Assembly (NCBI GenBank): GCA_020881835.1 | Contig: CP052876.1 | Location: 1,550,001-1,614,000 of the forward strand | Direction of reading: 5' to 3' | Origin: Kineosporiaceae bacterium SCSIO 59966 | GTDB taxonomy: Bacteria > Actinomycetota > Actinomycetes > Actinomycetales > SCSIO-59966 | DNA: 64,000 bases | Shown here: piece after piece, positions 23,535 through 32,252 of the stretch | How the letters are laid out: each line of letters opens with the position of its first letter | Numbering within the stretch: the first letter of the stretch is position 1 | Notes under the pieces: model-generated | The model's input: only the letters and a program-made list of their open reading frames with translations | Told to the model about the DNA's origin: nothing | The model's database searches: none | Translations under genes and position numbers: made by a program

Positions 23535-24392
23535 GTGACCACCGACGCGCACACCGGACGACTGCCGTCCGCGTTCACCACGCCCGGCTCGTCGTCGTTC
23601 TCGGAGTTCCTCTCGACGCACGCCCCGGACCTGCTGCCGGGCCGGCGCAGCCTGCCGCCCGGCGCCGCACCGGACAGCCCTCACGGCACGACGATCGTCG
23701 CGCTGACGTTCCCGGGCGGGGTCGTCATGGCCGGCGACCGGCGGGCGACGATGGGCAACTACATCGCGAACCGGGAGATCGAGAAGGTGTTCCCCGCGGA
23801 CACGTACTCGTGCGTCGGGATCGCGGGGACCGCCGGGATCGCGGTGGAGATGGTCCGGCTGTTCCAGGTCGAGCTCGAGCACTACGAGAAGATCGAGGGG
23901 GCCCTGCTCAGCCTCGACGGCAAGGCGAACCGGCTGGCGGCGATGATCCGCGGCAACCTCGGGCTGGCCATGCAGGGGATGGCCGTCGTCCCGTTGTTCG
24001 CCGGCTACGACCTGGACCGCCAGGTCGGCCGGATCTTCAGCTACGACGTCACCGGCGGGCGCTACGAGGAGCGCGACCACCACAGCGTCGGCTCCGGCTC
24101 GGTGTTCGCCCGGGGCGCGCTGAAGAAGCTGTGGCGGCCCGGGCTGGACGCCGCCGACGCCGTCCGGGTCGCCGTCGGCGCCCTCTACGACGCCGCGGAC
24201 GACGACTCGGCGACCGGTGGCCCTGACCTCGAGCGCCGGATCTGGCCCGTCGTCGCCACGGTCACCGCGGAGGGCTACCAGCGCCTGGACGACGACCGGC
24301 TCGCCGGGGTGGTCCGCCAGGTGATCGCCGAGCGCCGGGACGGACGCTCCGGTGGGGAGCCGAGCGCCGGGGCCGGGGGTGCCGACCGATGA
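23535..24392 (+). CDS. prcB: 20S proteasome beta subunit
   Basis: The catalytic subunit is a 285-aa precursor. The propeptide runs to Gly51 (SPHG) and autocleavage exposes Thr52 of [21 protein letters not shown], the N-terminal nucleophile. The conserved Asp in AGDRR and Lys in REIEKVFP complete the active site. The family motif [11 protein letters not shown] is present. The C-terminal tail is Gly/Ala-rich. The stop overlaps the prcA ATG (ATGA), fitting co-assembly of the two subunits. Confidence 0.97.
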   Translation: MTTDAHTGRLPSAFTTPGSSSFSEFLSTHAPDLLPGRRSLPPGAAPDSPHGTTIVALTFPGGVVMAGDRRATMGNYIANREIEKVFPADTYSCVGIAGTAGIAVEMVRLFQVELEHYEKIEGALLSLDGKANRLAAMIRGNLGLAMQGMAVVPLFAGYDLDRQVGRIFSYDVTGGRYEERDHHSVGSGSVFARGALKKLWRPGLDAADAVRVAVGALYDAADDDSATGGPDLERRIWPVVATVTAEGYQRLDDDRLAGVVRQVIAERRDGRSGGEPSAGAGGADR

Positions 24393-25219
24393 GCATGCCG
24401 TTCTACGTCTCGCCCGAGCAGCTCATGAAGGACCGGGCGGACTACGCCCGCAAGGGCATCGCCCGCGGCCGGTCCGTCGTCGTCGTCCAGTACGACGGCG
24501 GCATCGCCTTCGTCGCCGAGAACCCCTCCCGGGCGCTGCACAAGATCAGCGAGATCTACGACCGGATCGCCTTCGCCGCCGTCGGCAAGTACAACGAGTT
24601 CGAGAACCTGCGGGTCGCCGGCGTCCGCTACGCCGACCTGCGCGGCTACTCCTACGACCGCATCGACGTCACCGCCCGGGGCCTGGCCAACGCCTACGCC
24701 CAGACCCTCGGCACGGTGTTCACCACCGAGTCCAAGCCGCTGGAGGTGGAGATCGTCGTCGCTGAGGTCGGCGACTCGAGCGACACCGACCAGATCTACC
24801 GGCTCACCTACGACGGGTCGGTCGCCGACGAGCGGGGGGTCGTCGTCATGGGCGGCCAGGCCGAGCAGGTCGCACCCGCCGCCCGGGAGCGGTGGCGCCC
24901 GGGCATGACGCTCGCCGACGCGCTGCAGACCGCCGTCGCGGCTCTCGCCGCCGACCCCGGCGGCGGCGCGCCCCGGGAGCTCCCGGAGTCCCAGCTGGAG
25001 GTCGCCGTCCTGGACCGGCGCCGCCCGCGCCGCGCCTTCCGGCGGATCTCCGGCCGGCTGCTCACCGAGCTGCTCTCACCCGACACGAGCACGACCGACG
25101 TCCCGGTCACCGATCCCGTCAGGCCAGGGCTGCACGACACGCTGACTGGCGACCCCGGCGGCGGGTCCGGCACCCCGGACGGCGGGCACCCGGGACTACC
25201 CGACGACGAACCCCGCTAG
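24389..25219 (+). CDS. prcA: 20S proteasome alpha subunit
   Basis: The 276-aa gating and outer-ring subunit starts [28 protein letters not shown], the alpha-type N-terminal helix that closes the pore. Core motifs include [20 protein letters not shown] and LRGYSYDR. The last 45 residues are low complexity (Asp/Gly/Pro-rich) and make it longer than the mycobacterial protein. Translation is coupled to prcB. A 53-bp gap separates it from pafA. Confidence 0.96.
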   Translation: MSMPFYVSPEQLMKDRADYARKGIARGRSVVVVQYDGGIAFVAENPSRALHKISEIYDRIAFAAVGKYNEFENLRVAGVRYADLRGYSYDRIDVTARGLANAYAQTLGTVFTTESKPLEVEIVVAEVGDSSDTDQIYRLTYDGSVADERGVVVMGGQAEQVAPAARERWRPGMTLADALQTAVAALAADPGGGAPRELPESQLEVAVLDRRRPRRAFRRISGRLLTELLSPDTSTTDVPVTDPVRPGLHDTLTGDPGGGSGTPDGGHPGLPDDEPR

Positions 25220-25260
25220 ACGCACCGGGGCACCGGGCCTCCGCCGGCGCCGGGGCGACG

Positions 25261-25266
25261 TAGTGT
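25261..25266 (+). promoter_or_regulatory. -10 hexamer for pafA, leaderless
   Basis: TAGTGT lies 6 bases before the pafA ATG, with no ribosome site. Confidence 0.5.
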
Positions 25267-25272
25267 GAGGTC

Positions 25273-26634
25273 ATGGAGCGGCGGATCTTCGGCCTGGAGA
25301 CGGAGTTCGGGGTCACCTGTGCCGCCAACGGGCAGCGGCGGCTGTCCGCCGACGAGGTGGCCCGGTACCTCTTCCGCAAGGTCGTGTCCTGGGGCCGGTC
25401 CAGCAACGTGTTCCTGCGCAACGGGGCCCGCCTCTACCTCGACGTCGGCTCGCACCCGGAGTACGCCACCCCCGAGTGCGACGACGTCCGCCAGCTCGTC
25501 GTCCACGACCGGGCCGGAGAGCGCATCCTCGAGGGCCTCATGGTCGACGCCGAACGGCGACTGTCCGACGAGGGGATCGACGGGGAGGTCTTCCTCTTCA
25601 AGAACAACACTGACAGCGCCGGCAACTCCTACGGCTGCCACGAGAACTACCTGATCGCCCGGCACGGGGAGTTCAGCCGGCTGTCCGACGTCCTCATCCC
25701 GTTCCTGGTCACCCGCCAGCTCCTCGTCGGCGCCGGCAAGGTGCTGCAGACCCCGCGCGGAGCCGTGTACACGCTGTCCCAGCGGGCCGACCACATCTGG
25801 GAGGGCGTCTCCAGCGCCACCACGAGGTCGCGACCGATCATCAACACCCGGGACGAGCCGCACGCCGACGCCGAGCGGTACCGCCGCCTGCACGTCATCG
25901 TCGGGGACTCCAACATGTCCGAGACGACGACGCTGCTCAAGGTCGGCGCGGCCCACCTCGTGCTGCAGATGGTCGAGGCGGGCGTCGGCATCCGGGACCT
26001 GTCGCTGGAGAACCCGATCCGCGCCATCCGGGAGATCAGCTACGACCCCACCGGGCGTCGTCCGCTGCGGCTGGCCAACGGCCGGGAGGCCTCCGCGCTG
26101 GAGATCCAGGAGGAGTACCTCGAGCGGGCCAAGGCGTTCGTCGACTCCACCGGGGCGCCGTCCGAGACGACCAAGCGGGTGCTCGACCTGTGGGAGCGGG
26201 GTCTGCGGGCGGTTCGCGAGGGCGACCTGTCCCTGGTCGAGCGGGAGCTCGACTGGGTCATCAAGCGCCGGCTGCTCGAGCGGTACATGGGCCGCCACAA
26301 CCTGCCGCTGTCGAGTCCCCGGATCGCCCGGCTGGACCTGGCCTACCACGACATCTCCCGCCGGCGCGGCCTGTACAACCTGCTGGCCGCCAAGGGCATG
26401 GTCGAGCGGGTGACCAGCGACATCGAGGTCTTCGAGGCCACCGCCGTGCCGCCGCAGACCACCCGGGCCCGGCTACGCGGTGACTTCGTCCGGCACGCCC
26501 AGGAGCGGCGGCGCGACTTCACCGTCGACTGGGTACACCTCAAGCTCAACGACCAGGCGCAGCGGACCGTGCTGTGCAAGGACCCGTTCCGTTCGGTGGA
26601 CGAGCGCGTGGACCGGCTGATCGCCGGGATGTGA
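25273..26634 (+). CDS. pafA: Pup--protein ligase PafA
   Basis: PafA forms the isopeptide bond between the deamidated C-terminal Glu of Pup and substrate lysines using ATP. The 453-aa product equals the mycobacterial length. Motifs parallel Dop: [28 protein letters not shown] (catalytic Asp), [20 protein letters not shown] and [27 protein letters not shown]. The C-terminal [24 protein letters not shown] is PafA-specific. It lacks the Dop loop. Confidence 0.97.
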   Translation: MERRIFGLETEFGVTCAANGQRRLSADEVARYLFRKVVSWGRSSNVFLRNGARLYLDVGSHPEYATPECDDVRQLVVHDRAGERILEGLMVDAERRLSDEGIDGEVFLFKNNTDSAGNSYGCHENYLIARHGEFSRLSDVLIPFLVTRQLLVGAGKVLQTPRGAVYTLSQRADHIWEGVSSATTRSRPIINTRDEPHADAERYRRLHVIVGDSNMSETTTLLKVGAAHLVLQMVEAGVGIRDLSLENPIRAIREISYDPTGRRPLRLANGREASALEIQEEYLERAKAFVDSTGAPSETTKRVLDLWERGLRAVREGDLSLVERELDWVIKRRLLERYMGRHNLPLSSPRIARLDLAYHDISRRRGLYNLLAAKGMVERVTSDIEVFEATAVPPQTTRARLRGDFVRHAQERRRDFTVDWVHLKLNDQAQRTVLCKDPFRSVDERVDRLIAGM

Positions 26635-26664
26635 CCCCTGCGCCGGCAGGCCCAGGGCCCGAGT

Positions 26665-26670
26665 TAGGGT
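26665..26670 (+). promoter_or_regulatory. -10 hexamer candidate for FKBP lipoprotein gene
   Basis: TAGGGT lies 56 bases before the GTG at 26727. The leader between them shows no obvious regulatory fold. Confidence 0.4.
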
Positions 26671-26726
26671 GCCGTGTCCGGACCGGTGCTCTCGCTGCCG
26701 GCAGACCCCGATCCCGAAGGCTCCTC

Positions 26727-27635
26727 GTGCGTCGACTCCTGGTTCTGCTCCTGCTGCCCGTGCTGCTGCTGGCCGGCTGCGCCGGCGGTGACGACTCCGC
26801 CACCCCGGACGGGACGGGCGCCGCCGCCCTCGCGGACGTCACCGTGACGGGGGAGGAGGGCGAGAAGCCGTCGGTGGAGTTCGAGGCGCCGCTGACCCTG
26901 GAGGACGCCGCGGCGACCGTGGTGACCGAGGGGGACGGCGCCGCCGTGGAGGAGGGCCAGCAGGTCCGCGCGCACCTCGTCACCTACGACGGGGCCACCG
27001 GGCAGGAGCTCGAGAGCAGCTGGGAGCAGGAGTCCCCGGTCGGCTTCCCGATGGACAGCACCCAGATCAACCCGGCGCTGTACGAGGGCATCCTCGGCGC
27101 GGCCGTCGGCAGCCGGCTGCTCATCGGTGTTCCGCCGCAGGCCGAGGGCACCAGCACCGCCCTCGTCGTCCTCGACGTCCTCGACGCTCGCGTCGTCCCG
27201 ACCCGCGCCCAGGGGGAGCCGGTCACCCCGCCCGAGGGCCTGCCGACGGTGACCCTGGCCGACGACGGGGCGCCGACGATCACCATCCCGGACGCCGAGC
27301 CGCCGACGGACCTCGTCATCCAGCAGCTGATCACCGGGGAGGGGCCGCTCGTCGAGCAGGGTCAGCGCATCACCGTGCAGTACACGGGTGTGACGTGGCC
27401 CGGCGGCGAGGTGTTCGACTCCACCTGGGAGAACGGCCGGACCGCCCAGTTCGCCATCGGGGTCGGCCAGGTCATCCCCGGCTGGGACACCGGGCTGGTG
27501 GGTCAGCCGGTCGGCAGCCAGGTCCTGCTCGTCATCCCGCCGGATCAGGGCTACGGCCCGGAGGGCCAGCCCGACGCGGGCATCGAGGGCACCGACACGC
27601 TCGTCTTCGTCGTCGACATCCTCGACGCGTACTGA
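26727..27635 (+). CDS. FKBP-type peptidyl-prolyl isomerase lipoprotein
   Basis: The 302-aa secreted lipoprotein has VRRLLVLLLLPVLLLAGC as lipid signal with the lipobox Cys at residue 18. Two FKBP units follow: a degenerate one (about 75-150, GQQVRAHLVTYDGATGQ) and a canonical C-terminal one (about 210-302) with VQYTGVTWPGGEVFDSTWENG, GVGQVIPGWDTGLVGQPVGS and GYGPEGQP. It probably folds proteins outside the membrane. FKBP genes follow pafA in other actinobacteria. The 3' end faces a repeat element and the convergent DUF3866 gene. Confidence 0.9.
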   Translation: MRRLLVLLLLPVLLLAGCAGGDDSATPDGTGAAALADVTVTGEEGEKPSVEFEAPLTLEDAAATVVTEGDGAAVEEGQQVRAHLVTYDGATGQELESSWEQESPVGFPMDSTQINPALYEGILGAAVGSRLLIGVPPQAEGTSTALVVLDVLDARVVPTRAQGEPVTPPEGLPTVTLADDGAPTITIPDAEPPTDLVIQQLITGEGPLVEQGQRITVQYTGVTWPGGEVFDSTWENGRTAQFAIGVGQVIPGWDTGLVGQPVGSQVLLVIPPDQGYGPEGQPDAGIEGTDTLVFVVDILDAY

Positions 27636-27656
27636 CCCTCAAGCGAACCGCTGTTC

Positions 27657-27679
27657 GTGATCATGCAATCCCGCCACCC
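27657..27679 (+). repeat. 23-bp intergenic repeat, direct copy
   Basis: Perfect copy of the repeat beginning GTGATCATGCAATCCCGCC, 21 bases after the FKBP stop and 20 bases before the core. Confidence 0.9.
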
Positions 27680-27699
27680 TGCCCTCACCCACCCCCACT

Positions 27700-27763
27700 C
27701 GCAGAATGCTGGGTTGGCGGCACGACACGCCGACAAACCCGTGCCAGGGGCAGCATTCTGTGG
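27700..27763 (+). repeat. 64-bp core of composite intergenic element (copy 2)
   Basis: Outer arms CAGAATGCTG (27702-27711) and CAGCATTCTG (27751-27760) pair perfectly. The inner arms GGCACG and CGTGCC also pair perfectly. It lies in sense orientation downstream of the FKBP gene. Confidence 0.88.
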
Positions 27764-27768
27764 GTTCG

Positions 27769-27863
27769 GGGTGGCGGGATTGCATGATCACGGGGAGGGC
27801 GCGGGGGTGGCGGGATTGCATGATCACGGGGAGGGTGCGGGGGTGGCGGGATTGCATGATCAC
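27769..27863 (-). repeat. three inverted copies of the 23-bp repeat, 36-bp period
   Basis: Copies at 27769-27791, 27805-27827 and 27841-27863 are spaced at exactly 36 bases with near-identical 13-base spacers (GGGGAGGGCGCGG). The last copy contains the stop codon (27860-27862) of the convergent DUF3866 gene. Confidence 0.92.
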
Positions 27864-29056
27864 CGAGTGAGGTGGGCGGCGTGGCGGCCGGCGGCTGCGG
27901 CGCTGAGGAAGGCCGGCTCGTCCTCGTCCAGCCCGCGGCCCATCGTCGACAGGCTCACCCCGGTCGCCGGCCGGACGGCGTCCAGCGCCGCGCGCAGCCC
28001 TTCGGTGCCGACCTCGACCAGTCGGTGTCGACCGCGCGGCACGCCGAGCGCGGCGGCCTGCTCCCGGACCGTGGCACCAAGGGGTCCGTCCAGCGCCGGG
28101 ACGACGACGTCCGCCGGGGCGAGGGCGACCCTGCCGTAGGCGGTCAGCGAGTGGTGGGACACCCCGTGGTGCCGCCCCCGCGGGTCGGCCCCGGAGACCC
28201 GCAGGGACGCCACCGGGCGGCCACCGAGCACGGCGGCGGCGTTGACCGCCTCCCCGGCGGCGACCCCGGAGAAGCCCCACCGGGTGCCGCTGCCGAGGTT
28301 GCCGGGGCCCTGAGCCACGACGACCACGTCGGCGCCGAGCACGTGCCGGGCGGCCAGCAGACCGGTGTGCACGGTGACCGCCTCGAGGTCCCCGCCGAAC
28401 GCCTGGCCGACGGTCACGCAGCCGCTCAGCCAGCCGGCGTCCCGCAGCCCCGCCACGGTGCGGGAGAACCACGCCGGCAGCGCTGCGCCGTCCGTCATGA
28501 CGTAGGCCACCCGCAGCCCCGGGTCGACGTCCCGGACGCCGGCCAGCACCGCTGGCAGCGCCGAGTGCAGGTCGGCGACGACGACCGGGGCGCCGGCCAG
28601 GTCGTCCGCCGCCGCCATCAGCGCGTGGTGCTCCGACTCCTGCTCGTCGACGCCGAGCACCATCGCCTGCAACGGGGTGTAGCGCGCCTTGACGAGGTGC
28701 CCCGGCCCGTCCGGCGGGTCGGCGGGCAGCCGGTCGGGCACCGCGACGACGAGCGCGAACCCGCCGGTGCCCAGTCCTCGGGCCTGGGCGGAGGTGTTGA
28801 GCAGCACCCGGTCCCCGGGCTGCGGCGTGCCCACCAGCGCGGGGTAGGCGAGCGCCCGGGTGACAGCGGCCTCGACGAGGACGTCGAGCTCGACGGCTCC
28901 GTGCCACCGGCGCACCACACCGACGACGCGGCCGTCCCGCCAGCGCACCGCACCCACCGGGGCAGCCGGTTCGCCGGAGCCGGCGCCGGAGCCGTCGCCG
29001 GCGCCAGCGGCCGTGCCCGCGTGAGAGTCGGACTCGGAGCCCGGTGCACTGTCCAC
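27860..29056 (-). CDS. DUF3866 family protein
   Basis: The 398-aa protein is of unknown function and conserved in actinobacteria beside pafA/pafB. Recognisable segments are VRWRDGRVVGVVRRWHGAVELDV, ALVGTPQPGDRVLLNTSA, VKARYTPLQAMVLGVDEQESEHH, VVAQGPGNLGSGTRWGFSGVAAGEA and HHGVSHHSLTAYGRVAL. There are no signal peptide or membrane helices. The GTG at 29056 is chosen because TAGCGT lies 8 bases upstream; ATG at 29101 would overlap pafB. The stop codon is supplied by a copy of the intergenic repeat, so the last residues (HLTR) abut the element. Confidence 0.85.
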   Translation of the reverse strand: MDSAPGSESDSHAGTAAGAGDGSGAGSGEPAAPVGAVRWRDGRVVGVVRRWHGAVELDVLVEAAVTRALAYPALVGTPQPGDRVLLNTSAQARGLGTGGFALVVAVPDRLPADPPDGPGHLVKARYTPLQAMVLGVDEQESEHHALMAAADDLAGAPVVVADLHSALPAVLAGVRDVDPGLRVAYVMTDGAALPAWFSRTVAGLRDAGWLSGCVTVGQAFGGDLEAVTVHTGLLAARHVLGADVVVVAQGPGNLGSGTRWGFSGVAAGEAVNAAAVLGGRPVASLRVSGADPRGRHHGVSHHSLTAYGRVALAPADVVVPALDGPLGATVREQAAALGVPRGRHRLVEVGTEGLRAALDAVRPATGVSLSTMGRGLDEDEPAFLSAAAAGRHAAHLTR

Positions 29057-29064
29057 GGCCGGGC

Positions 29065-29070
29065 ACGCTA
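29065..29070 (-). promoter_or_regulatory. -10 hexamer for DUF3866 gene, leaderless
   Basis: On the minus strand TAGCGT lies 8 bases before the GTG at 29056. It is 8 bases from the divergent pafB -10 hexamer. Confidence 0.45.
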
Positions 29071-29077
29071 CCTCCGG

Positions 29078-29083
29078 TACCGT
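29078..29083 (+). promoter_or_regulatory. -10 hexamer for pafB, leaderless
   Basis: TACCGT lies 8 bases before the pafB ATG, with no ribosome site. Confidence 0.45.
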
Positions 29084-29091
29084 GCCCCACG

Positions 29092-30096
29092 ATGACCGCA
29101 CAGCGCACCGAGCGCCTGCTCAACCTGGTGATCGCCCTGCTGGCGACGCGACGCTGGCTGACCAAGGACCAGATCCGGGCCGCCGTCCCGCAGTACGCCG
29201 ACTGCGCGAGTGACGAGGCGTTCGAGCGGATGTTCGAGCGCGACAAGGAGGACCTGCGCGAGCTCGGCGTCCCGCTCGTCACCGGCTCGGACGACGCCTG
29301 GTTCGACGACGAGCAGGGGTACCGGATCGACCGGGAGGCGTACGCACTGCCGGAGATCCGGGTGACCCCGCAGGAGCTGGCCGTGCTCGGCCTGGCCTCA
29401 CGGGTGTGGCAGCAGGCCAGTCTGGCGGGGCCCGCGGCCCGCGCGCTGACGAAGCTGCGCGCGCTGGGCGTCGAGGCGGACGAGTCCTCCATCGTCGGGC
29501 TGGAACCGCGGGTGCGCACCAACGAGCCCGCGTTCGCCCCGTTGTACGCCGCCACCCGCGACCGGGTGCCGGTCCGGTTCACCTACCGCACCGGCCGGAC
29601 CGGAGAGGTCGCCACCCGGACCGTCGAGCCGTGGCAGATCACCTCCTGGCAGGGGCACTGGTACCTCGTCGGTCACGACCGGGACCGGGACGACGTCCGG
29701 GTGTTCCGGCTGTCCCGGGTCGAGGGACCGGTCGCCCGGGTCGGGACGCCGGGCAGCGTCCAGGTTCCCGAGGACGTCGACACCCGGGCCCTGGTGTCCG
29801 GTGCCGTGGCCGAGCAGCCCGTCCGCACGGCGCGGATCGCCCTCGCCGCCGGCGCCGGGCAGTCGCTGCGGCTGCGGGCCGGCCGGCGCGACGACGACGC
29901 CGCCCAGATCGAGGTGGAGTTCACCGACGCCGACGAGCTCGTCGAGGAGGTGCTGTGGGCCGGCGCCGGGGCGGTCGTGCTCGCCCCGGACGACGTCCGC
30001 GAGGCGGTGGTCTCCCGGCTGCGGGGCGCCGCCGCCGCGCACGGCAGCACGCAGCCGGCCGCCCACGGCGGCGACCTGCCGGGTGGGTCCCGGTGA
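29092..30096 (+). CDS. pafB: WYL-domain transcriptional regulator PafB
   Basis: PafB works with PafC as a DNA-damage transcription activator in mycobacteria, despite the name proteasome accessory factor. The 334-aa product has an N-terminal winged helix-turn-helix (about 1-65, RTERLLNLVIALLATRRWLTK) and a WYL domain at about 155-230 (VRFTYRTGRTGEVATRTVEPW, WYLVGHDRDRDDVRVFRLSR), then the WCX tail. The stop overlaps the pafC start (GTGA), fitting heterodimer formation. Confidence 0.95.
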   Translation: MTAQRTERLLNLVIALLATRRWLTKDQIRAAVPQYADCASDEAFERMFERDKEDLRELGVPLVTGSDDAWFDDEQGYRIDREAYALPEIRVTPQELAVLGLASRVWQQASLAGPAARALTKLRALGVEADESSIVGLEPRVRTNEPAFAPLYAATRDRVPVRFTYRTGRTGEVATRTVEPWQITSWQGHWYLVGHDRDRDDVRVFRLSRVEGPVARVGTPGSVQVPEDVDTRALVSGAVAEQPVRTARIALAAGAGQSLRLRAGRRDDDAAQIEVEFTDADELVEEVLWAGAGAVVLAPDDVREAVVSRLRGAAAAHGSTQPAAHGGDLPGGSR

Positions 30097-31055
30097 CCGG
30101 CTCGAGCGGCGCGACCGATCGGCTGTCCCGGCTGCTGGCGATGGTGCCCTACCTGCTGCAGCGTCAGGGGGTGCCGTTGGCGGACGCCGCCCGGCACTTC
30201 GGCATCAGCGAGGATGATCTCGTCGAGGACCTCGAGCTGCTGTTCGTCTGCGGGACCCCGGGGCACCTGCCCGACGACCTCATCGAGGCCGAGTGGGACT
30301 CCGGGCGGGTCTACCTCGGCAACGCCGACGCGATCAGCCGGCCGCTGCGTCTCGGGATCGACGAGGCCGTCGCCCTCCTCGTCGGACTGCGCACGCTGGC
30401 GGACGTCCCGGGGGCCGGTGACCGGGAGGCGCTCGAGGGGGCTCTGGCCAAGCTGTCGGCCGCCGCCGGCGAGGTGGTCCCGGTGGCCGGGGCGGTGCGG
30501 GTACGCCTGGACGCCGGGGCGGCCGAGGAGGTCCTGGCGACGGTGCGCGCCGCCGTGCGCGAGCGGCGCCGGCTGCACCTGCGGTACCTCGTGCCGGCTC
30601 GCGACGAGGCCACCGAACGGGACGTCGACCCGATGCGCGTGGTCTCCCTGGACGGGCACTGGTACCTGGAGGGCTGGTGCCACCGCGCCGAGGGCGTCCG
30701 GCTGTTCCGGCTCGACCGGGTCCAGCAGGCCCGGCTCCTCGACGCCGACGGGACCCCGCCACCGCAGGCCCGGGCCCGCGACCTGTCCGAGGCGATCTTC
30801 GTCCCCGCACCGGACGACCTGCTCGTCACCGTGGAGCTGGAGCCCGCGGCGCGCTGGGTCGCCGACCAGCACCCGGTCGAGGACGTCGAGGAGCTCGCCG
30901 GGGGGCGGCTTCGGGTCCGGCTGCGCACCGCGGACCCGGCCTGGCTGCGCCGGCTCGTCCTGCGGCTCGGTGGCAACGCCCGGGTGGTGTCGCCCCCGGA
31001 GCTGGTGGACGCCGTCCGGCAGGCGGCCGAGCGGGCGCTGGCCGCCTACGGGTGA
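30093..31055 (+). CDS. pafC: WYL-domain transcriptional regulator PafC
   Basis: The 320-aa partner of PafB has an N-terminal helix-turn-helix (about 1-60, VPYLLQRQGVPLADAARHFGIS), the central IDEAVALLVGLRTLAD segment shared with PafB, and the WYL domain (about 150-225; LHLRYLVPARDEATERDVDPM, WYLEGWCHRAEGVRLFRLDRV). GTG start, coupled to pafB. About 100 bp without a recognised feature follow before the next gene. Confidence 0.95.
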   Translation: MTGSSGATDRLSRLLAMVPYLLQRQGVPLADAARHFGISEDDLVEDLELLFVCGTPGHLPDDLIEAEWDSGRVYLGNADAISRPLRLGIDEAVALLVGLRTLADVPGAGDREALEGALAKLSAAAGEVVPVAGAVRVRLDAGAAEEVLATVRAAVRERRRLHLRYLVPARDEATERDVDPMRVVSLDGHWYLEGWCHRAEGVRLFRLDRVQQARLLDADGTPPPQARARDLSEAIFVPAPDDLLVTVELEPAARWVADQHPVEDVEELAGGRLRVRLRTADPAWLRRLVLRLGGNARVVSPPELVDAVRQAAERALAAYG

Positions 31056-31160
31056 ACCGCCTCACCGGGTGACGCGGGCCCGGTGGCTCAAGCGGCAGCG
31101 CGGGATGCCGATGCAGGACGGTGACCGTCGCTGCGGCGGTCCCGGACCGGGAGGTGCCCC

Positions 31161-31520
31161 GTGACGACGATCAAGGCGTCGTGCCCGACCTGCGGTGACG
31201 TCGACCTGCGCCCCCGGCAGGTGCGGCTCGTGGTGTGCAGCGTGCCGGAGCGGTCCAGCTACGCGTTCTCCTGCCCCCGGTGCTCGGCCGAGGTCCGGCG
31301 TCCGGCGGACGGCGAGGTCGTGCGGCTGCTGCGCGCCAGCGGGGTCGTCGCCGAGCGCTGGGACATCCCCGCAGAGGCGCTGGAGGAGCGCACCGGCCCG
31401 GCCCTGGGCTACGACGACCTGCTCGACTTCGTGCTGTGGCTGGAGCGCGCGGACCTGCCTGCCGCCGCCGCCCAGTTCGCCTCCCGGCCCGCCTCGCGGC
31501 CCACCGACCGGCAGCGCTGA
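31161..31520 (+). CDS. small zinc-ribbon protein, hypothetical
   Basis: The 119-aa protein has two CxxC pairs (CPTCGD at residue 9, CPRCSA at about 39) forming a treble-clef or zinc-ribbon fold, then an acidic C-terminal helical part (LGYDDLLDFVLWLERADL). The start has GGGAGGTG upstream. The family is not recognised by name; such genes occur near tatA in actinobacteria. Nucleic-acid or protein binding is possible but not shown. Confidence 0.7.
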   Translation: MTTIKASCPTCGDVDLRPRQVRLVVCSVPERSSYAFSCPRCSAEVRRPADGEVVRLLRASGVVAERWDIPAEALEERTGPALGYDDLLDFVLWLERADLPAAAAQFASRPASRPTDRQR

Positions 31521-31542
31521 GGCGCCGCCGAGCGCCGCCCGG

Positions 31543-31548
31543 TAGGGT
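31543..31548 (+). promoter_or_regulatory. -10 hexamer for small membrane protein gene
   Basis: TAGGGT lies 7 bases before the GTG at 31556. There is no ribosome site. Confidence 0.45.
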
Positions 31549-31555
31549 CGTGGCC

Positions 31556-31852
31556 GTGCCGTGGTTCCTCCTGTGGACGCTCCTCGTCGTCGCCGGCCTG
31601 GCGCTGATCGGCTGGCTCGTCTGGCGAGTCGTGCGCTCCGGGGTCGCGCTGGCGCGCGAGCTCGCGGAGGCCTCCGAGCGGGTCGCCGCGCTGTCCGCTC
31701 AGGTCGAGCGGCTCCAGGAGGCCACCCGGCGGGAGCCTGAGCTCGCGGTCTTCGACGACCCCGCCCGCCTGCGCCGCGAACGGGACAGGCGCGACCGGGA
31801 GCGTCGCCGGGCCCGGGCCCGCGCCGCCCGCCGGCGCGCCCTGTCGGGCTGA
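31556..31852 (+). CDS. small membrane-anchored coiled-coil protein, hypothetical
   Basis: The 98-aa protein has one N-terminal membrane helix (PWFLLWTLLVVAGLALIGWLVWRVV), an amphipathic coiled coil (ALARELAEASERVAALSAQVERLQ), then a highly basic Arg-rich tail. The GTG at 31556 follows a -10 hexamer, so this start is preferred over longer in-frame ones that would overlap the zinc-ribbon gene. The position before tatA is shared with other actinobacteria. Function unknown. Confidence 0.65.
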   Translation: MPWFLLWTLLVVAGLALIGWLVWRVVRSGVALARELAEASERVAALSAQVERLQEATRREPELAVFDDPARLRRERDRRDRERRRARARAARRRALSG

Positions 31853-31878
31853 CCGGCCGCCCCCCGGCGCCTCGGGCC

Positions 31879-31884
31879 TACACT
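31879..31884 (+). promoter_or_regulatory. -10 hexamer candidate for tatA
   Basis: TACACT lies 31 bases before the tatA ATG. The leader carries GGAGGG as ribosome site. Confidence 0.4.
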
Positions 31885-31915
31885 GGCCGCAACCGCGCCT
31901 GGAGGGTCGCCCATC

Positions 31916-32218
31916 ATGTTGCGAAACTTTGCTGACAACCCCCTGCTGCTGCTCGTCCTCATCCTGATCATCATCCTGGTGTTCGGGGCGAAGCGGCTGC
32001 CGGACGCCGCCCGCAGCCTCGGCCGCTCGATGCGCATCTTCAAGAGCGAGGTCAAGGAGATGCGCGAGGACGACGACGACGACACCAGACGTCGGGCACC
32101 GCTCGAGGGCCGTGTCGTCGACGACCCCGCACGGCGCTCCACCGTCGACCCGACCGGTGAGCGGACCGGCAGCGTGCACCGCCCAGGAGCCGGCCCGGAC
32201 GAGCCGCACCGCGGCTGA
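31916..32218 (+). CDS. tatA: twin-arginine translocase subunit TatA
   Basis: The 100-aa pore-forming subunit of the Tat export system. A single membrane helix ([21 protein letters not shown]) contains the invariant FG hinge, followed by the amphipathic helix ([19 protein letters not shown]), an acidic DDDDD patch and a disordered polar tail. tatC follows directly. Confidence 0.95.
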   Translation: MLRNFADNPLLLLVLILIIILVFGAKRLPDAARSLGRSMRIFKSEVKEMREDDDDDTRRRAPLEGRVVDDPARRSTVDPTGERTGSVHRPGAGPDEPHRG

Positions 32219-32252
32219 CGCAGCGCCGGCGCCCCCGCACTCTGTCCGCACC

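Noticed and set aside
27769-27863. Regularly spaced 23-bp repeats as a CRISPR array
   Set aside because: Spacers are 13 bases and nearly identical, copies occur in both orientations around a core, and there are no cas genes.
31056-31160. Possible tRNA in the gap after pafC (GGTGGCTCAAGCGGC)
   Set aside because: No acceptor stem complement, anticodon arm or TTCG-type T-loop can be assembled.
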